NCBI RefSeq assembly: GCF_029168945.1
Contig: NC_083604.1
Coordinates: 8,486,812-8,550,811, forward strand
DNA length: 64,000 nt
Source: Cannabis sativa
Lineage: Eukaryota; Streptophyta; Magnoliopsida; Rosales; Cannabaceae
Direction: 5' to 3'
Positions 41,425-54,581 of this stretch are shown piece by piece (within the stretch, counting starts at the first letter, position 1; every line of letters begins with the position of its first letter). Below the pieces are notes generated by a model. It was not told the DNA's origin and did no database searches. It saw only the letters and a program-made list of their open reading frames with translations. The position numbers were made by a program, and so were the translations under genes.

Positions 41425-44400
41425 TTAAAATAGTCTATTTTTGCCAAAAATAGCTTCTCTAGTCACAAGTTTGATCCCTCTAACCCACAACTCAGCCATT
41501 TCAACCCCACCTTCACAAACAAAATGCACCTCTTTATTCTTAGTGGTCACCACGTGGAACAATCCTGGCTCATCAGTGTCGAATCTCCGCCGTCGATTCC
41601 ATCGGAACACGTCACTGGGCCCCACATCAGCTCCCTTACACACCACATTCCTTTTGTTCATCCACTTACCCCACCTTAACACCCCAATAGCTTCAACCAT
41701 CCTCAACACTCTTCTATGAGGAGACCCTTTACCACATCTAGTATGTTTCTTCACTCGGGCACCCTTAAGAACAAGCTCTTTAGCCATCTTATCCTTTATC
41801 ACTTGTACTACGTCGTTTTTGTCCTTACCAAGAGAGAATGCCGTCTCATGTTTATGATTCTCTACTTCTAATTTAGCTCCTAAACATATCAAAAGCTCAC
41901 ACAACTTTGCATGGCCTCCTTTTGCAGCTAACATCAATGGAGTATAGCCACCATCATCAATAGAATTAACATCATAGCCTTCATTTGTTATTAACACACG
42001 AACATAGTCAAAGTCACCCATTTCTACTGCTTGGTGTAGAGAATCAAAATGACAATAAGGACTTTTTATTGTCATTTCTAGTGACTCTTTTAACATTAGT
42101 TTCTCAAACTCAATTCTGTTATGATTCACTTCTGATAGTTTCAATGCAGTCTCACCATGTTTATTACGTAACTTCATGTCAGCTCCAGCATTAAGAAGTA
42201 ATTTAAAGGCCTCTAAATGACCAATTTTTGCAGCTACCATAGCAGCTGAGAAGCCATTTTCGTCTTGTCTATCAAGATTAACACCCTCTGTTTCGATAAG
42301 TTTCTTCAACGCTTCAGTGTCATTTGCTCTAGTCACAAACATCAAAGGACAAAATACTACCTCGTTTGTTGATTTAATGACAACCCCATCTCGAATTACA
42401 TCCAAAACAGCTTGTTGAAACCCAAGATTCCACTTACTAGACTCGGCAATTGAGCTAGCAGACTCACCAGTACTAGAATTTACAACACTAAAATCAGCAC
42501 CAGCTGCAGCCAAAATCTTTAGACATTTTTCACTTTTATAACGAGTGCAGATCATTAGAGGGGTATCTCCATGTTCTCCAGTTACCGAGTTGACATTGCA
42601 CCCCGCTTTAATCAAATGTTGAAGGATTTGTGATGATCCCAGCCGAGCAGCCAAGTGAATGGGGCGGAGTTGTGAGTCGATTTTTGAAGTCGTGTTAGTT
42701 TGAGCTTCTATATCAGCACCACAGCTTAAGAGAATATCTACAGCTTTTGCATTGTTACATAAGATGGCATGGTGGATTAGAGTTCTCCCCAAGTGAGGAT
42801 TGTTAGGAGAAAGGTATTGGAGGAGCATGGTTAGAATAGCACCACTGGCCTCAAAATACTCCACTGCACACCAAGTGACACTGTAAGGCTCTGCTAGTCC
42901 TGCCCCAACTCGAAAATCCTCCCCTGTATTCGTGTCCCATGACCATGCTCCAAGATTCACTTTTATATCAGTTCTGACTCCAGCCTGTTGATTTGTTCAT
43001 AATATTATTGTATGATATTTATTACAATAAAAAATATATCTATATGTATAAAATAATACCTGTAAAAGGATTCTGACTACGTTAATTTGACGACTAACTA
43101 TGGCAGCAACAAGGGCACTGCAGTTGACATTGGCATGTAGAAATGGTTTGGAAGATTGAAGCAACAAACGATAGGTAGCATTAGCATCCACTCCACACTG
43201 CTAACAATCAACATCATCTCTGTCAACATCATCACAAAAATTCATAGTATGTTCAAAACAAATACAAGAAAGAATCTTTTACACACAACCCTTTGTTATT
43301 ACTCTTCTCGTTTGGAACGCATCAAGCCGTATTGTATTGTATTGTATTATATTGAATTAGATTATATATCATATTTTTATATAATACTATTTTAAACTTT
43401 AATTTATACTAAAATATTATATATTTAGGTGTTTATAAAAGTTAATACTACATATAGTTTTGTATAAAAATATTGCATAAAATACAATTCGATATAATAC
43501 AATACAATACAATACGACCTAATACGGCGTTCCAAACGAGCACAGAATGTATATATCTCTAGTCAAAAACAAAATGCATCTTCAGTAAAAAAATCACAAA
43601 AAATACCTTGAGAAGAGCGCATACGACATCAACAAAGCCTCTGCAGGAGGCAGACACAAGAGCATGAACAGCAGCCCGAGAGCGGATCATGTCTGACTCC
43701 ATGAGCATCTCAGCAGGCCTAGCAAGTCCCAAGTAGCTGGCTTCTAATAATGCCTCCTCGCATGCCAGCTGAGATGCCCCACAACTTATAAGAACTTCCA
43801 ATATTTTCAAGTGCCCTTCTCTCACTGCTGCTGTGGTTGGGTACCCTCGAAACACTCTCTGGTTCACATCAACTCCAACACTCTGAAGTAGTAATTACAA
43901 TAAGAGAAGAAATTAAGCTCAACAATATTAATTAGTGGCGTTCGAGGTGTGAGCAATAATGTAGTTTTTTCTTTGCCAATTTTGAGTAACTATATATTCT
44001 AAACACAAAAATACTAGTGCAGTCCGGTAGCTCAAGATGGCCAAACAAATTTTTATAATAAAATAAGTATTGCTATTTGAGCAACTCTAATGAGTGTTGC
44101 TATAAGTAGTGATATCAGAAGTGGTATAGATGAGGTTGTTGACCTTTTTTTGTTAACCTTTTTTTGTTAGACATTTTATATGCATAAATAAAAGATATAT
44201 AAAATGCGGAATTAATAAAACATATATACACTATGAATAAAGATCGAAATACTTCCACATTTTTTGAGCTTTAATTCTATACAAGCAATCCTTTTTTTTT
44301 TTTTTTAAGTGGTTAGTTTATAAATTTTACATTTAAAATTAATAATGGATCCATTAACGTTAACTTGTTACCGTTGGAGATGGCCTTAAACATTTGTGAT

Positions 44401-45184
44401 ATATCATCACCAAATAGATTTTTTTATACTAGTTATTTAATTAAAATAAGTAGGACTGAGTACTTAACTACACCGATAGCTTATAACAATGGTGGTTGGT
44501 GGTGTTAACTGTTAATTAGAACCTGTCCAGCATTTCTCTAATAATATTCAGCTCTTAAAAAAATGTTCACAATAAAATTTATAACAAAGTTAAAAACAAA
44601 ATTTATAATAACAGACAATACAATTAAAGTGTGTGCATGCACATTATGAGCTGATAAGATATTATATATACATGTAAAAGTAAAAGAAAAATGGCATGAG
44701 CTGCATTTATGAACGTTAACCAACACAACAAATCAAGGGTGTTAAGGAAAAAAGGACTGAAGACGAAGATAATAACAATAGTAAATATATAGTTATAGCA
44801 GTTAGTTACCAGTAACTTCCTAACAAGGGTGAAGTTGCCAGAATGAGAAGCGAGAAAGAGTGGGGTGACGTCTGTGTTGAACTCTTCGTACTCAACAACA
44901 ACATGGTGAGCCAACTCGCCACGTAAAACGAACTCACTCTTCTTACACTTTAACATCACTGTTCCAACATAGTTAACATCCACAAAAGGGTTGCCTATTA
45001 TTAACTCAGCATCATCATCATCACCCGATCTTGATTTGGTATCATGATTATCATGATCATGCGCCGCATCGATTAGGCGTTTAGAAGCCTCGTTTTCGTA
45101 GTCGACTACGGGAAACACCTGCGCACTCACTGCCATGTAGCCGCCCTCTGTGGCGGCGTTGGATTTTCCGAACACTGTCATCAT
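41425..45184 (-). CDS. Ankyrin-repeat protein, 4 exons, 783 aa
   Basis: Plant ankyrin-repeat protein of unknown molecular role, predicted to bind proteins. Exons: 45184-44810, 43882-43607, 43200-43060, 42984-41425; 2352 bp in frame with GT-AG introns. The start was chosen at two adjacent ATGs (MMTVFGK) because related proteins begin MTVF; a longer upstream open frame adds 74 low-complexity residues. Multiple ankyrin repeats run from about residue 110 to 640, with hallmarks such as GDTPLMICTRYKSEKCLKIL, NGFSAAMVAAKIGHLEAFKLLL and GYTPLMLAAKGGHAKLCELL. The basic C-terminal part has KHTRCGKGSPHRR, then a conserved block with RRRRFDTDEPGLFHVVTTKN and ELWVRGIKLVTREAIFG. No transmembrane segment or signal peptide was seen. 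An acidic/His-rich stretch near residues 40-60 is not typical. Confidence 0.92.
43307..43540. mobile_element. Palindromic MITE inside an ankyrin-gene intron
   Basis: Ends CTCGTTTGGAACGC and GGCGTTCCAAACGAG are inverted repeats, followed inward by GTATTGTATTG arrays and their complements. It lies wholly in the intron between exons 2 and 3 and does not touch splice sites. No clear TSD. Confidence 0.75.
44077..44392. mobile_element. Possible MITE in ankyrin intron 1
   Basis: Left end GAGCAACTCTAATGAG and right end GTTACCGTTGGAGATGGCC are weakly inverted, of the common plant GGCCATCTCCAACGG type. AT-rich interior. Only the ends support this. Confidence 0.35.
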
Positions 45185-45448
45185 ATTATAATATGTGTGA
45201 TAATTATAACTAGCGTGATAAAGAAGCTTATTATTACTTGGAGATGAATTAAGAGAGTGAGAAGAAGAACTATAGGAAGATGTGTGAATTTCTGACTTGG
45301 TCGACTTTGATGAGATCGAATATATGAAAGTAATTTTGTGAAAAACGAGAAGAAAAATATGAATATTGTTTGTGAGGTTTTCGTCTAGGTAGTTGTAACA
45401 AGCCAACTACAACAAAACTCTTTCGTAATTATTAAATGGCTAATATGG
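45185..45448. other. Upstream region of the ankyrin gene
   Basis: Contains an open low-complexity Ser/Asn-rich frame continuous with the ankyrin exon. It is more likely 5' UTR and promoter than protein. No TATA box could be assigned with confidence. Confidence 0.4.
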
Positions 45449-45638
45449 ATTTTTTCCACCCGAATTTTTACATATACCAAAATCATAACCTCTAAACTTT
45501 TAAGATGGTTAAAAATATTCCCTGAACTATATATGGTTGAATTTAAGTACTTTTGTGCAATTTTAGTAAAAAAATTCTGATATAGATGAAAGTTCAAGAA
45601 GCATGATTTAGTTTATGTCAAAGTTCGAGAAAAAAATT
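45449..45638. mobile_element. Degenerate foldback MITE
   Basis: About 190 bp with ends ATTTTTTCCACCCGAA and TTCGAGAAAAAAATT and internal blocks matching the element at 12450-12828 (TTTTGTGCAATTTTAGT, GATATAGATGAAAGTTCA). Flanks CTAATATG / CTAATTAG agree at 6 of 8 positions. Confidence 0.6.
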
Positions 45639-45724
45639 CTAATTAGCTTTATTAAATTACATTAATTACTTAATAATATGTTAATTATTCGAATTTATGT
45701 ATGAGATTATACTAAGAGATATGC

Positions 45725-45889
45725 TAAAGGGCACCAGTGGTGCTTAGCACCCTCCTATGTGTCAATATCGCTATTGGTTTAACTAAGTATCGCTAACTAC
45801 ATAATTTAGTATAATAACTTTTAGAGAGTATCGCTAGCCAATTACAACGGATCATGTCAAGAAAGTACTAAGCACTGCTGGTGCCTTAT
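45725..45889. mobile_element. Small MITE, copy 1 of a pair
   Basis: TIRs TAAAGGGCACCAGTGGTGC and (reverse complement) TAAGGCACCAGCAGTGC. The body CCTCCTATGTGTCAATATCG and TAGAGAGTATCGCTAGCCAAT recurs in copy 2 at 46189. Confidence 0.7.
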
Positions 45890-46188
45890 AACGGAAAAAA
45901 ATCTTCTGTCCCAAAAAGCATGTCTCCACCATGTCTCACCAACAAGTTTAATTTCAATGCCAATTTTGTCAAGAGGATTTTTTTCCCCTTATAACAATGC
46001 TATTATACTAATGAACATTAATTTCAATGATATTAATGATTAGACTGAGTTTTTTTTTTAAGTGTGAGATTTGATCGGCAAGAGATCTTGGCCAATTTTG
46101 TCTAGTTTAATTAATTTTATATTGAACGATTTTTTTTTGTTAATTAATAAGCTAATCCTTTTAATTATTGTAATTTTTTAAAAGAAAT

Positions 46189-46347
46189 GTTAAAGGTCAT
46201 TAGTGGTGTCTAGTACCCTCCTATGTGTCAATATCGCTATTGGTTCAATTAAATATTAAGTCCCACATAATTTAATATAATAACTTTTAGAGAGTATCAT
46301 TAGCCAATCGCAACGCGACATGTAATGTGCTAGGCACCACTAGTTAA
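46189..46347. mobile_element. Small MITE, copy 2 of a pair
   Basis: Same family and orientation as 45725-45889, diverged, with TIRs GTTAAAGGTCATTAGTGGTG and (reverse complement) GTTAACTAGTGGTGCC. The two copies are about 300 bp apart. Confidence 0.68.
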
Positions 46348-46670
46348 CAATGCTCATTTTCTAATATAGCACTATTACATTCATAATAAATTAAGCAATT
46401 AATAACATTCTTAAATCTATTATAATATTTACTCAAAATAGTTGCGTGATTGGTAATGATAAGTTAAGAATTGGTTAAAATATAATAAGCAATAACCGGA
46501 TTTGGCCTGCATATATAAATAAAAGACAAAGAAAAGGAATTACGTAGAAAGAAAATTTGATTATATTTGTTGATTAGTTGTTACATCTGTAAACAAAATT
46601 GGAAACTAAACAAGTATAATTAAGTAGAAATATTTATATAGGTGGCCTGCCGCCTAGCTAAATAATCACT
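46348..46670. other. AT-rich gene-free spacer
   Basis: No coding frame, terminal repeat or RNA gene was recognised. Confidence 0.4.
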
Positions 46671-47554
46671 TGTTTTAACTAACTAAAGAATTTTAACAAC
46701 ACTAAAATAAATAATATAATAATAATATAAGAAAAATACACGCGAGTACTTAGCCTAGAGTGGCGAGTATTCAAACCAAGGACACAAAATGCTGAAAATA
46801 AACTGGAAATGTAAAGAACACAAGAAAGTATAGTGATTCAGTCAGATCACGATCTACTTAGTCCACTGTTGCAAGGATTTATGTCTTGGTCATTTCACGT
46901 TGGATCACTGCTTTATATAAAAAAAGCAAGTGTCCTTTGATTTACACAGAGATTGAATTCATTATCAATCCGTTTATACATTGAATTACAATAATTAAAC
47001 TAAAAAACGTAAACACAATAAATGAAGGACAATTTCAGCTTAATTCACTAAATACAGCAACGTATGCGACTTTTATAGTGCGAGTTGACTGTTCATATTC
47101 TTGCATAAACTCGCAGGCTTAAGATGCATTCGAGACTAGTCGAGTCTAAGATGTCTGCATCCTGTTCAAGTCGCTTATACAGACATCTTGTAGCAAGTCG
47201 GTAACCTGAGGAATGCGAGTCCTTATCGGGTTATCAAGGTTATTGGGTCATTTGGACCAGCTCGCAGAGTAAAGAATCGATCTCTACAATTCGCAGGAGG
47301 ATCTCGGGAATTCTCGCATATATTCCGGTATATACGAGTCTTAAACCGTTCCTTGATCCTATCCTATGCGAGTCGTACGAATGCGACTAGACTCTGTCAT
47401 GGTCACATCATCTCGCTGAATTTAGTCCAGGCGAGGTTCATATTCGAGGGGTCTCTTGATGACATCTCAACTTCCCTCGAGGAGAGTGAGTACACGAGTC
47501 ATTTTCATAGGAGTCCGGTCTCGAGTTTCTAAGAGAGAAAATCTCACTATAACA
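46671..47554 (-). mobile_element. Degraded solo LTR, relative of 26998-27873
   Basis: Ends CTCACTATAACA and aligns along its length with the solo LTR at 26998-27873 (shared AGTGATTCAGTCAGATCAC-type and GTTGGATCACTGCTTTATAT blocks). The left end is TGTTTTAACTAAC. No matching TSD, so older or rearranged. Confidence 0.62.
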
Positions 47555-47571
47555 CTATATATCTTACTTAG

Positions 47572-48320
47572 AGCATCTTTAACGGAGAGCTATAGATATA
47601 GTGTATTGCTATTTTTTTAAAATATTTTGCTAAAATTTAATTCCAATAGTAATGTAAAATGTGTGTCAAATTTAGCTCAAGCTAAAAAATTGTGCCAAAT
47701 TTGGCACAAAAGATAGCATGGGCCAAATTTTAGCCCACAATAAATACTACCTTTTTTAAGAGAAACTTACAAAAAGAATTTGAGTTAACTTTTACAAAAA
47801 TACTGTCACACGGAATTTTTTTCAAAAATACTGTGTTTTTATTATAAAACAACAGTGGAACACAAATAAAACAACAGTGGAACAATTAAAAAACTATTGT
47901 ACGTAGAACAACAGTGAAAACTTAACACAATACACAGTATAAAACTTACACAATATTTTTGAAAAAAAAAATACAGTATTTTTGAAACAAAATTCGCCCC
48001 ACAGTACTATAAAAGTAAAAAAGTTAAAAATTTCAGTATGTGGTGTAATTATTCCTTAATAATTACCTCTTTACCACATATTAATATTATTCATTGACTA
48101 TGAATAAGATATATTTATAAGATATTAAAATAATATAAATAAAATTAATTATTTTGTATATTTTGAATGAGCATTAATGGTAATATTGATTTTTATATCT
48201 AATTTGCACCTTGTGTATTGGAGTACAAATACAAAAAAAAAATGAGTCAAATATAGCTTTATGGTATATTTTAGGCCAAATTTAACCCAAAATATACACT
48301 ATTCATTGGAGATTGTCTTA
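47572..48320. mobile_element. Possible long MITE with GAGCATCT-type ends
   Basis: Left GAGCATCTTTAACGGAGAG and right CATTGGAGATTGTCTTAG are imperfect inverted repeats. Further in, ATAGTGTAT / ATACACTAT and GCCAAATTTTAGCC / GGCCAAATTTAACC also pair. The middle holds an unrelated AAAACAACAGTGGAAC repeat. Confidence 0.45.
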
Positions 48321-48779
48321 GCCCGTGAACAAAAAAATATATTTTATTATTTGTATTTTATATATTATAATAAATATATATAAGTGAAGATGTTTTTTTT
48401 TTCAACATAAAATATTACAATTTTAATTTAAATTGATTGCACATATTTATAAAAATATCTTTATATTATTATTTTTTCCTTCAATTCACATATCTACAAA
48501 AATATATTTTTCTATTATTATTATTATTATTTTCTTTTTAAACAAAATTGAAGAAGGATTTATGTTTCTTAAAGAATCACTATTGTGACGTCGTTATTTA
48601 TTGCAGTTACCAAAAAGATATCTATCTATTATTATGTTTAAAAAATTAAAAAAGTGCATGCTATTTTCTAAAACAATAGAAAGTATTATAAAAACAAAGA
48701 TCTTCGATTGCTTGTTTCCCATATATTTTTCATATTATTAAAACATCAGAAAGTATAGATTTTTAACACACATTTATAC

Positions 48780-49627
48780 TTGTTATTCCTCTTTTCAAAA
48801 GGGGGACACATCACATTCCCAATTCAAAATTAATCATATAAGGCTTGGTCAAAAGCTCTAACAAGATAACAGACCCAGTCTGTACAAAAGGATGGGCCTC
48901 GCACCCATCCAAGGGTCATAATGTTTATGTCCAAGATCAGATCTTTCTGGATCCGAAAGGGTGTCCCGCCCAAATAAGACGAAGCAGCTGAAACCTTTTG
49001 GATGAGCATTTGGGATACATCCAGAAGGGCATTCCAAGAGGCGCCCTGGAGACCTAGTCCAGGATGACATGGCGACCCTCTGACACCAAATCCCACTGAA
49101 TTAGGGGATTATCCCCTGTGTCAGAGCCTAAGAATGCGTGTACCCCCAAATGTACGAACACTATAGTACACACGAACAACACATGCAAACCATCTATAAA
49201 TATCGCGTGGTCTCCAAGCGTACGGACCATCCTCGCCCCAAGGGCTGGGCATCAATCTGTGGGCCCAAAGTTAACGTATTTTATGTATTTACTCCATTAG
49301 CAGGTCATGTTTTCATGCAAACCCTAGCGGGTCACATATATACCTGAACTCGAATCCTAGTCTAGAAATACTACATTATACCCTTATGCAAAAGGTTAGA
49401 AATTTATTGTGTAAACACTATAGCAAAAAACTAGGGTTCGTAAGCTTTTAAGAACTCTACTGTAATACATCAAGGCTACTTAGCCAAATACAATTGAATC
49501 GTGGACTAGGGTTCATTAATACCTAAACCACATAAAAATCTCTATCTCTACTTTCTATTGCTTTATTTAATTTCTCAACTCTTATTATAATTGACTTCTA
49601 AAAATCTTGATAAATATTTTGGTACTT
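48780..49627 (+). mobile_element. Gypsy-like 5' LTR (start uncertain)
   Basis: Contains CTATAAATATCG (a TATA-like site near 49193) and TCGTGGACTAGGGTTCATTAATACC (49498-49522), which resembles the LTR at 5612-8233. It ends near TTTTGGTACTTTCATTGAG, a primer-binding-site-like junction of plant Gypsy elements. The left boundary was not fixed. Confidence 0.5.
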
Positions 49628-52000
49628 TCATTGAGATTTGAAGAAATATTTGAAAGCAAGTTGTGCCTATAACAATGGTGGCTACCAGAAAAACCAACAT
49701 CGTACAACTTACTGCCCAGGGCCAAGACGCTGTCATGGACGACGTCAACCCGTCTCCCACAGTACATGCCCAACTGGGCACTGCAGAGGACGGAAAAACG
49801 TATGAAGGTTATGGTCGTTTGACCAATACAACCCAATGTCAAGAATAATATGTCAATGAGAACCCCATCGACAAAGACAAGATGAAGGAAGACCCCAAAT
49901 GTGAAAATGATGACGAGATTAAATATGGGTATTGTAAAGATGGATATTATTATGAACAAGATCTTGAAGTACTCTGGGTGGCTGATGAGCCTGCTGAAAA
50001 CGCAAGAAAACCTGACAAGCGATGCCATAAAAGAGGTCTCTGAAGAAAATGCTCTGGCAGAGCCTGTCCACGAGGAGAATAACCTCACAAAAAAGGTAAA
50101 TCCTACTAATGCTGGACCCTTTGCTCCTGAAGAGAACAAGGGGAAAGGAAAGGTGGGTGAACCCTAGAGAAAAACGGCTCAAAGGAACAACGTGGACACT
50201 ACCAACCAACCTCTACGGAAAAAGAAGGCCAACGATGCCCTAGGGCTAGGACGCCCTTCTGATCCGTGAGGCAGAGTTGCGCAAAACGATAGGCCTGATG
50301 CTCAGGTGCAAATACCTACTGTTCGAGGATGAAAAAATTTCCCTAGTAATTCTGCTAACTAGGATAATGGAGTAGAATTAATTTCTTCTGAAGATAGTTG
50401 GTCCACTATAAACCTCCGTAGGCGCCTAGACGCCAAACGGGAAAATGCCAAAGGTGAAAAGGCAAAGCTTCAAGGAAATGATCTCTAGAACCATATCAAT
50501 TACAGGATTCATGGGCGTTAGCTTTAGGATAGTGATACTAAATACTTGGAAGAGATGATAGTTTCCCTAACCAAGCTTGTGTAGAAATAAAGCGACACCA
50601 TCTTGAATTCAGAAGACGAGGATCCAAAACCTTATGTCAAGTAGATCGTAGAGGCTCCGCTACCTGAGAATTTTAAAATGCCCCAGATGGAGCTATATGA
50701 GGGTAGGAAGAATCCTAGAACTAATTTATTCAAATATAACCGACTCATGCAAGTGGCCAGAGCCAGTGAGATGCAAATCCCTCTTTTCTCATTGACGCTA
50801 ACCAAGTTAGCCGAAGACTAGTAGAAAAGGCTCCCCTGGATCGATTCATGGCTGGAAGGACTTATGGTCTATGCTTCAGAAGAAGTTCATAACTACCAAA
50901 GACTACAGTATGGAGGTCAAATCCTTGACCAATATCAAGCAACAAGCAAGGGAGAGTTTGAAAAGCTTAAACCAGAGGATGATGGAAGCAGCATCTAAGA
51001 CAAAGTTAGTGATGACATGAAACTTGTAGCCCTTCAATCTGGATTGATTGTTGGCTCCTTCTTGTGGAGCAAAATGCAACAAAAAAGGGTGGCACCTTTG
51101 TTAGAGAAGAGCTCAAAGAGTCATTAATCTGGAAGACGCTTACACTAAGACATTTGGAGTTGCTCCAACACCAACTCCACATGTTAGCAATCCTACTTAC
51201 ACTCTGTAATTCTCAGTTTCGATTGCTCCAGTTGCTAGAAGTCAATTTATAACTCCCACAGTCTATGGATCCGTTACCTCAGGGTATGTGCCGCATAGAC
51301 TAATTTCTTTGGCTATGGAGTCATACAAACTGGATGCAGTGCTACACCCAGACAAGTGAAGATGAAGGTTCTGAAAGCAAATGTAAGTTAATTGTAGAAC
51401 AAGAGAAGCAAAAAGAGTCAGAACTAAAGTGAGGCCCCAAAGAAAGGAAGAAAATAGTGTAAATAAAAGTACACTGAGTATACTAGCTTGATAGATACTC
51501 GAGAAAACGTGTATAAGGAAACTATCAATATGGTCCATTACAAGAAGCCTCCTAAAAAGTACCAAGGGGAGAAGAAAAAAAGGGATCAAATCAAGAGATG
51601 TGAGTATCATGGAGATTTCAGTCATACCACCAACGAATGTGACCATTTGAAGGATGAGATAAGAACTTTGGCCCAAGCAGGACATCTAGTTCAGTGGGTG
51701 TGGATTCCAATAATCTACCCAGGGCAGGGAATAGCTCACGGTCAGCTTGTCATTCTCAGACAGTAAGGAGATGTACTCCAAGAATACGACCTTCATCTTT
51801 ACCAGCTCCGATGATATATGCACTGACCATTAGAGACCTCAGGGGTTACCCAATACACAGGCGACCATAGTTGTTCTTGCTCCCAAATCAGAGAATCCAT
51901 ACCCACCCAGGTTGGCTCCACCACCCATGGATGGCTATGTGGCGACTATCTCTAGAGGACCAAACATTGTCGAACGCACACACAATGCACAGAAAAGATA
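49628..52000 (+). pseudogene. Degraded Ty3/Gypsy gag region
   Basis: Readable in pieces across frameshifts. It opens with an ATG at 49676 (MVATRKTNIVQL). Around 50660-50830 is NFKMPQMELYEGRKNPRTNL then LFKYNRLMQVARA and LTLTKLAED, the core of plant Gypsy gag. At 51540-51700 comes KKPPKKYQGEKKKRDQ with CEYHGDFSHTTNECDHLKDE, the zinc-binding CX2H-type end of gag. No intact protein. The region stops at the Copia insertion and continues at 62168. Confidence 0.78.
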
Positions 52001-52004
52001 CTTG

Positions 52005-53927
52005 TGTTGGAAATATTTATTTTACCAGGATCTTAGATCTACTCACAAGTATGTTGTTTAAACACCCTAAATATGAACTTTCTAAAACGATAAATTAAAC
52101 ACATATAAAGTTAAGAAAAACTTACATTGATGCAGCGGAATTAATGTCTCCTTCCACTCAGATCTCTAACCCTTGTATCCTTTCTGTAGCAGAGTATAAT
52201 CAAGATCTGAGCCCGAATGTCCTTCTTCTTCAAGTTTGATCCTTCACAGTCTTCCAATCTATGATTGAGTTACTGCTTGCTGTGTGTGGGCACTCACTCT
52301 TTCACTAGGGTCACGAAATTGATGAAGGGAAAAGAGAAGAGAGGGTTTCGGCCAGGTATAGAAAGTGGGGAAGGCTCAGTTTTTCTGAAGAGAGAAATTT
52401 CTGTCAGAAAGGCTTGTGAAAACTTGTGAAAGCATGTTATGTGACTGAGCCATCACTTTCTATTTATAGGCAACTACTAGGTTTAGGTTAGGAATTATTT
52501 GGCATTAAAATAATGAAAATATTAATTTGAAATCCCACAATAAGTGGCCGGCCATGGTGTTATAATGGGCCTCACTTGATTTTGCAGTTTTATCAAATTT
52601 TATCTCTATTTTCTCAAAAACGCCAATTTTCCAATTCTAACCTTTTAAATGCCAAAACTAATTATTTAATAACTAAAATAGATTATTAAATAATATTGTC
52701 ATTTAATTTAATTATTAATTAGACATATAAAGTCCATTAATAAATAAATAAACCTAGAAACTCTTTTCTTTACAATTTCACCCCTGCTTAGTGAAAATTC
52801 ATAAAATTAGACATAGTCTAACTTTAGAATTATAATTGATCAATCACGAATCAATTAATGAGTCTTACAAGCAGAATGTTCTCAACTAGAATGGGGACCA
52901 TGGATCTATATGCTGAGCTTCCAATAAGTGAACCAAATTTACCAAGTAAATTCCTACTTATTAATTCTTCGTTGAATCCACTCTTAGAACTTAGAATTGC
53001 ACTCTCAGACTTATATAGAGCATATTGTATGTTCCACGATATCAATATGTTATCTCATTTAACCATTGTTATAATCTTATTGTGATTTAAAGATCCTCTA
53101 TATAGATGATCTACATCGAGATGGGATTTCTTTACCGTTCTCACCCCTCAATGTATTTTGCGCCTTAAAACAATTAGCTACCTGTAAATGGTGTTTAGTG
53201 ATCTAATAATTAGTCAGTTAAACAAGAGCTCATCCATTTACTTCTATTTGCTAAGCTCGAAGGGAATCATCACTTGACTTCTATACACCAGTAGAAGCTA
53301 TAGATTCCATATTTATGTTCAGCACTCCCACTCAATCATACTATCATGTTCCCAAAATATACGTATCACCCTGACCCAAAAGTAGGCTTAACTAATAAAT
53401 CTAAGAACATGAATAACACTCCTGAGTTGAGCCTAAGCATATCAGGATTTAGATTCTTTTAATCTTAAGATCAACTACTGATATTGACTTGGAAAGATAT
53501 GTATAACGGTAAGTTTGTAATATCTTAACTTAGTTGCAATATCGGTCCAGTCCAATGTATACTCCATACATTCGAAACTAGTATGCTTTACTAATGTCCT
53601 GGAAAGAACATAACACTTACTCCAAGTGTAAGTATACATCATCGCTGATTATCACATTAGTATAAATCCAATAACACTGATGAAACATGGACCAAGTCTT
53701 TTGATTCATATGATCACAATCACATTCCACTGTGTTGACGATACTGTAGTTGTGAATAAACATATGATCTGGATTTAACTGATTTTGTGTGTATGAATGT
53801 AATAAACATATTAAACATATTAAACCATTAGCATGTAAAATTCATGCAAACATCAATCACTTCAAATTTCTTATATTGATAACTAATCAGATTGTAAAGA
53901 GTTTTATTTAGCGCATAAAACCCAACA
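52005..53927 (-). repeat. 3' LTR of the Copia-type element
   Basis: 1923 bp, same length as the other LTR. The preceding PPT on minus is GCAAGTGGGAGTT (53928-53940). Confidence 0.92.
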
Positions 53928-54539
53928 AACTCCCACTTGCACTAATATAAAACAAATTGTGCAAATAGGTCAATCTGATGTCTTGATCTTCAGATCAAGT
54001 GTAGTATATTTGAATCCACCAAAAATTCTGGAAACTAGCTCATAAATACACTTATGAAACATCCTTTACTATATGCTTTACTCATCAAGGGATACTGAAA
54101 TCTTTTACTGTTTTAAAAGTACATCTGAATAAACAGAAGACATATCTCTCATATTTTAAAATATGTAATTGAGATAATACAGTGTAGACTTTTGTTCAGT
54201 GATATAACTTTCTGGTATTTTCGAATAGACAAAGTTATAATTCTTCTCTGGTAGAGCTTGAATTATTATACAGTAATTCCTCCACCCCCAAAGTAAGCAC
54301 CATCTCAAAGAAATCGAAATTTGATGGTGTGATACAAGGACAACTGATACACAGTTCCTTAATATCTAACATATAGATCACTTTCATAAATCTTTCTTGA
54401 ATATCTTCTAATGTTCCCTATTTGATTACATCTCAGATAGCTCCCACTCAATAGCAGATGTCTGGTTAAATAATACTTTTAACCTCTGATTGTTTAGAGA
54501 GTTACCTAGTTGTGACTTTTGTATTAGTCTGAAACTTTA

Positions 54540-54581
54540 AGTTAAGACTAAGTCATCAACATAGCAGACTAGTATTTTGAA
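54540..54581 (-). pseudogene. Possible relic of the Copia reverse transcriptase YVDD motif
   Basis: The minus strand reads FKILVCYVDDLVLT, then a stop. Copia RTs have a hydrophobic-C-L-YVDD-hydrophobic motif at this spot, and its place between gag and the 3' LTR is right. Upstream and downstream frames show no other RT blocks, so chance is not excluded. Confidence 0.35.

Noticed and set aside
44624..45406. Longer N-terminus for the ankyrin protein beginning 74 residues upstream
   Set aside because: The extra part is low-complexity Ser/Asn-rich and related proteins start at MTVF; the open frame also runs past the splice donor at 44810 into the intron.
52851..53085. Open frames repeated at 52851-53085 and 61086-61320
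   Set aside because: They lie inside the two LTRs and recur only because the LTRs are duplicates; no start context or similarity.
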